This document shows, piece by piece, positions 5,650 to 6,214 of a DNA stretch of 6,214 nt. How positions within the stretch are numbered: position 1 is the stretch's first letter; each line of letters starts with the position of its first letter. This stretch comes from JAAYUK01 sp035319145 (GTDB lineage: Bacteria > Nitrospirota > Thermodesulfovibrionia > Thermodesulfovibrionales > Dissulfurispiraceae), in contig DATHDH010000114.1 of the NCBI GenBank assembly GCA_035319145.1, positions 1 through 6,214 on the forward strand, read 5' to 3'. Position numbers and translations under genes: made by a program. The notes beneath the pieces were generated by a model, which was not told the origin of the DNA, searched no databases, and saw nothing but the letters and a program-made list of their open reading frames with translations.

Positions 5650-6214
5650 ATCTTTTCTTTCCTATGCTTCGGTCGAGAAGGGGCTTTCTCTGAACACGGT
5701 TCAGTCCTACCACGCCGATCTGCGGGCATTCGAGGCATTTCTGGAGAAGCGGGGCCGGAGCCTTGCGGAACCCCGCCGTGAAGACATTGTCGATTATATC
5801 GGACTTCTCCGCAACGACGGATACGCCGCTTCCAGCGTGGCGCGCTTTATCTCGTCGGTAAAGGCTTTCTGCAAATTCATGCTTACGGAGAAATGGATGC
5901 ATGAAGATCCGACCGAAACACTGCGGTCGCCGAAGCAATGGGAGCGTCTGCCGAAGGCGCTCGACGTGACGGATGTCAAGCGGTTGATCGGTGTCGAACT
6001 ATCGACCCGCATGTTTCTTCGCGATACCGCTATGCTTGAACTGCTATATGCTTCTGGCCTTCGTGTCAGCGAAATCGTCTCCATCCGCGTGCAGGACATG
6101 AACTTTGAGGGGGGATTTCTCCGTGTACTCGGGAAGGGCTCAAAAGAACGCGTCGTGCCGATGAACCATCGGGCTGCAGACAAGATTAAACAGTATGCGT
6201 CGGAGTTACGGCCG
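5636..6214 (+). CDS. xerD: Tyrosine recombinase XerD-like, C-terminus beyond window
   Basis: This is the first 193 codons of a Xer recombinase, which with a partner resolves chromosome dimers at dif (in some lineages one Xer protein acts alone). The N-terminal core-binding domain spans about 1-95: FLSYASVEKGLSLNTVQSYH, then ASSVARFISSVKAFCKFM. DPTETLRSPKQWERLPKAL (91-109) is closer to XerD than XerC. The catalytic domain begins around 110: LLYASGLRVSE carries catalytic Arg143, and GKGSKERVVP carries catalytic Lys167, the same 24-residue spacing as in E. coli XerD. The HxxR, H/W and Tyr motifs lie past the window end. The ATG lies inside the end of the nuclease gene with a weak GGGGCGG 3 nt upstream, so translation may depend on coupling. 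XerC remains possible. Confidence 0.9.
   Translation, partial: MDALKSFLSYASVEKGLSLNTVQSYHADLRAFEAFLEKRGRSLAEPRREDIVDYIGLLRNDGYAASSVARFISSVKAFCKFMLTEKWMHEDPTETLRSPKQWERLPKALDVTDVKRLIGVELSTRMFLRDTAMLELLYASGLRVSEIVSIRVQDMNFEGGFLRVLGKGSKERVVPMNHRAADKIKQYASELRP

Noticed and set aside
5552..6183. Minus-strand reading frames opposite the recombinase
   Set aside because: They are shadows of the clear Xer coding frame, with its catalytic Arg and Lys motifs.
1..6214. tRNA, rRNA, riboswitch or CRISPR array
   Set aside because: No cloverleaf with T-arm consensus, no rRNA-like stretch, no recognised riboswitch and no regularly spaced repeats were seen.

Overview
The window is bacterial chromosomal DNA, close to balanced or slightly G+C-rich by eye. 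The gene types (a DksA/TraR zinc-finger protein, truA, a XerC/D recombinase, and a NarL-type two-component system with a signal peptide and periplasmic sensor) suggest a Gram-negative, non-enteric bacterium. Something like Desulfobacterota or Nitrospirota is possible, but this is a weak guess. Seven genes are supported, two of them cut by the window edges, and they fill most of the sequence.

Left part (1-1875). The C-terminal end of a DksA/TraR-type zinc-finger protein runs rightwards into truA, which runs leftwards. The two stop codons touch with no spacer. Upstream of truA on the same strand is a gene of 287-299 codons that I read as a strongly diverged, collinear relative of IS5/IS1182-type transposases. 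It keeps the N-terminal domain pattern and the first catalytic Asp region. It appears to lack the later D and E catalytic motifs, and no IS ends are visible. It is either a domesticated transposase or a late-stage relic.

Middle part (1876-4620). A 264-300 bp gene-free stretch holds a leftward intrinsic terminator and a second hairpin. Then comes a two-gene leftward operon: a histidine kinase with a periplasmic jelly-roll-like domain, seven membrane segments and a HisKA_3/HATPase core, overlapping by 4 nt a NarL/FixJ-family response regulator. A good extended -10 promoter precedes the kinase, and the terminator follows the regulator, so the system looks like a self-contained transcription unit. 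Its signal and target genes are not visible.

Right part (4620-6214). A divergent control region carries the kinase promoter, a leader hairpin, a perfect inverted repeat midway, and a tandem GTATAATT repeat. It leads into a rightward pair: a YprB-like RNase H-fold nuclease that probably starts at a TTG codon behind a GGAGG ribosome site, and a XerD-type tyrosine recombinase that overlaps it by 14 nt and runs off the window.

No tRNA, rRNA, CRISPR array or intact insertion sequence was seen. The items most worth following are the transposase-derived gene and the orphan 7TM sensor kinase system.
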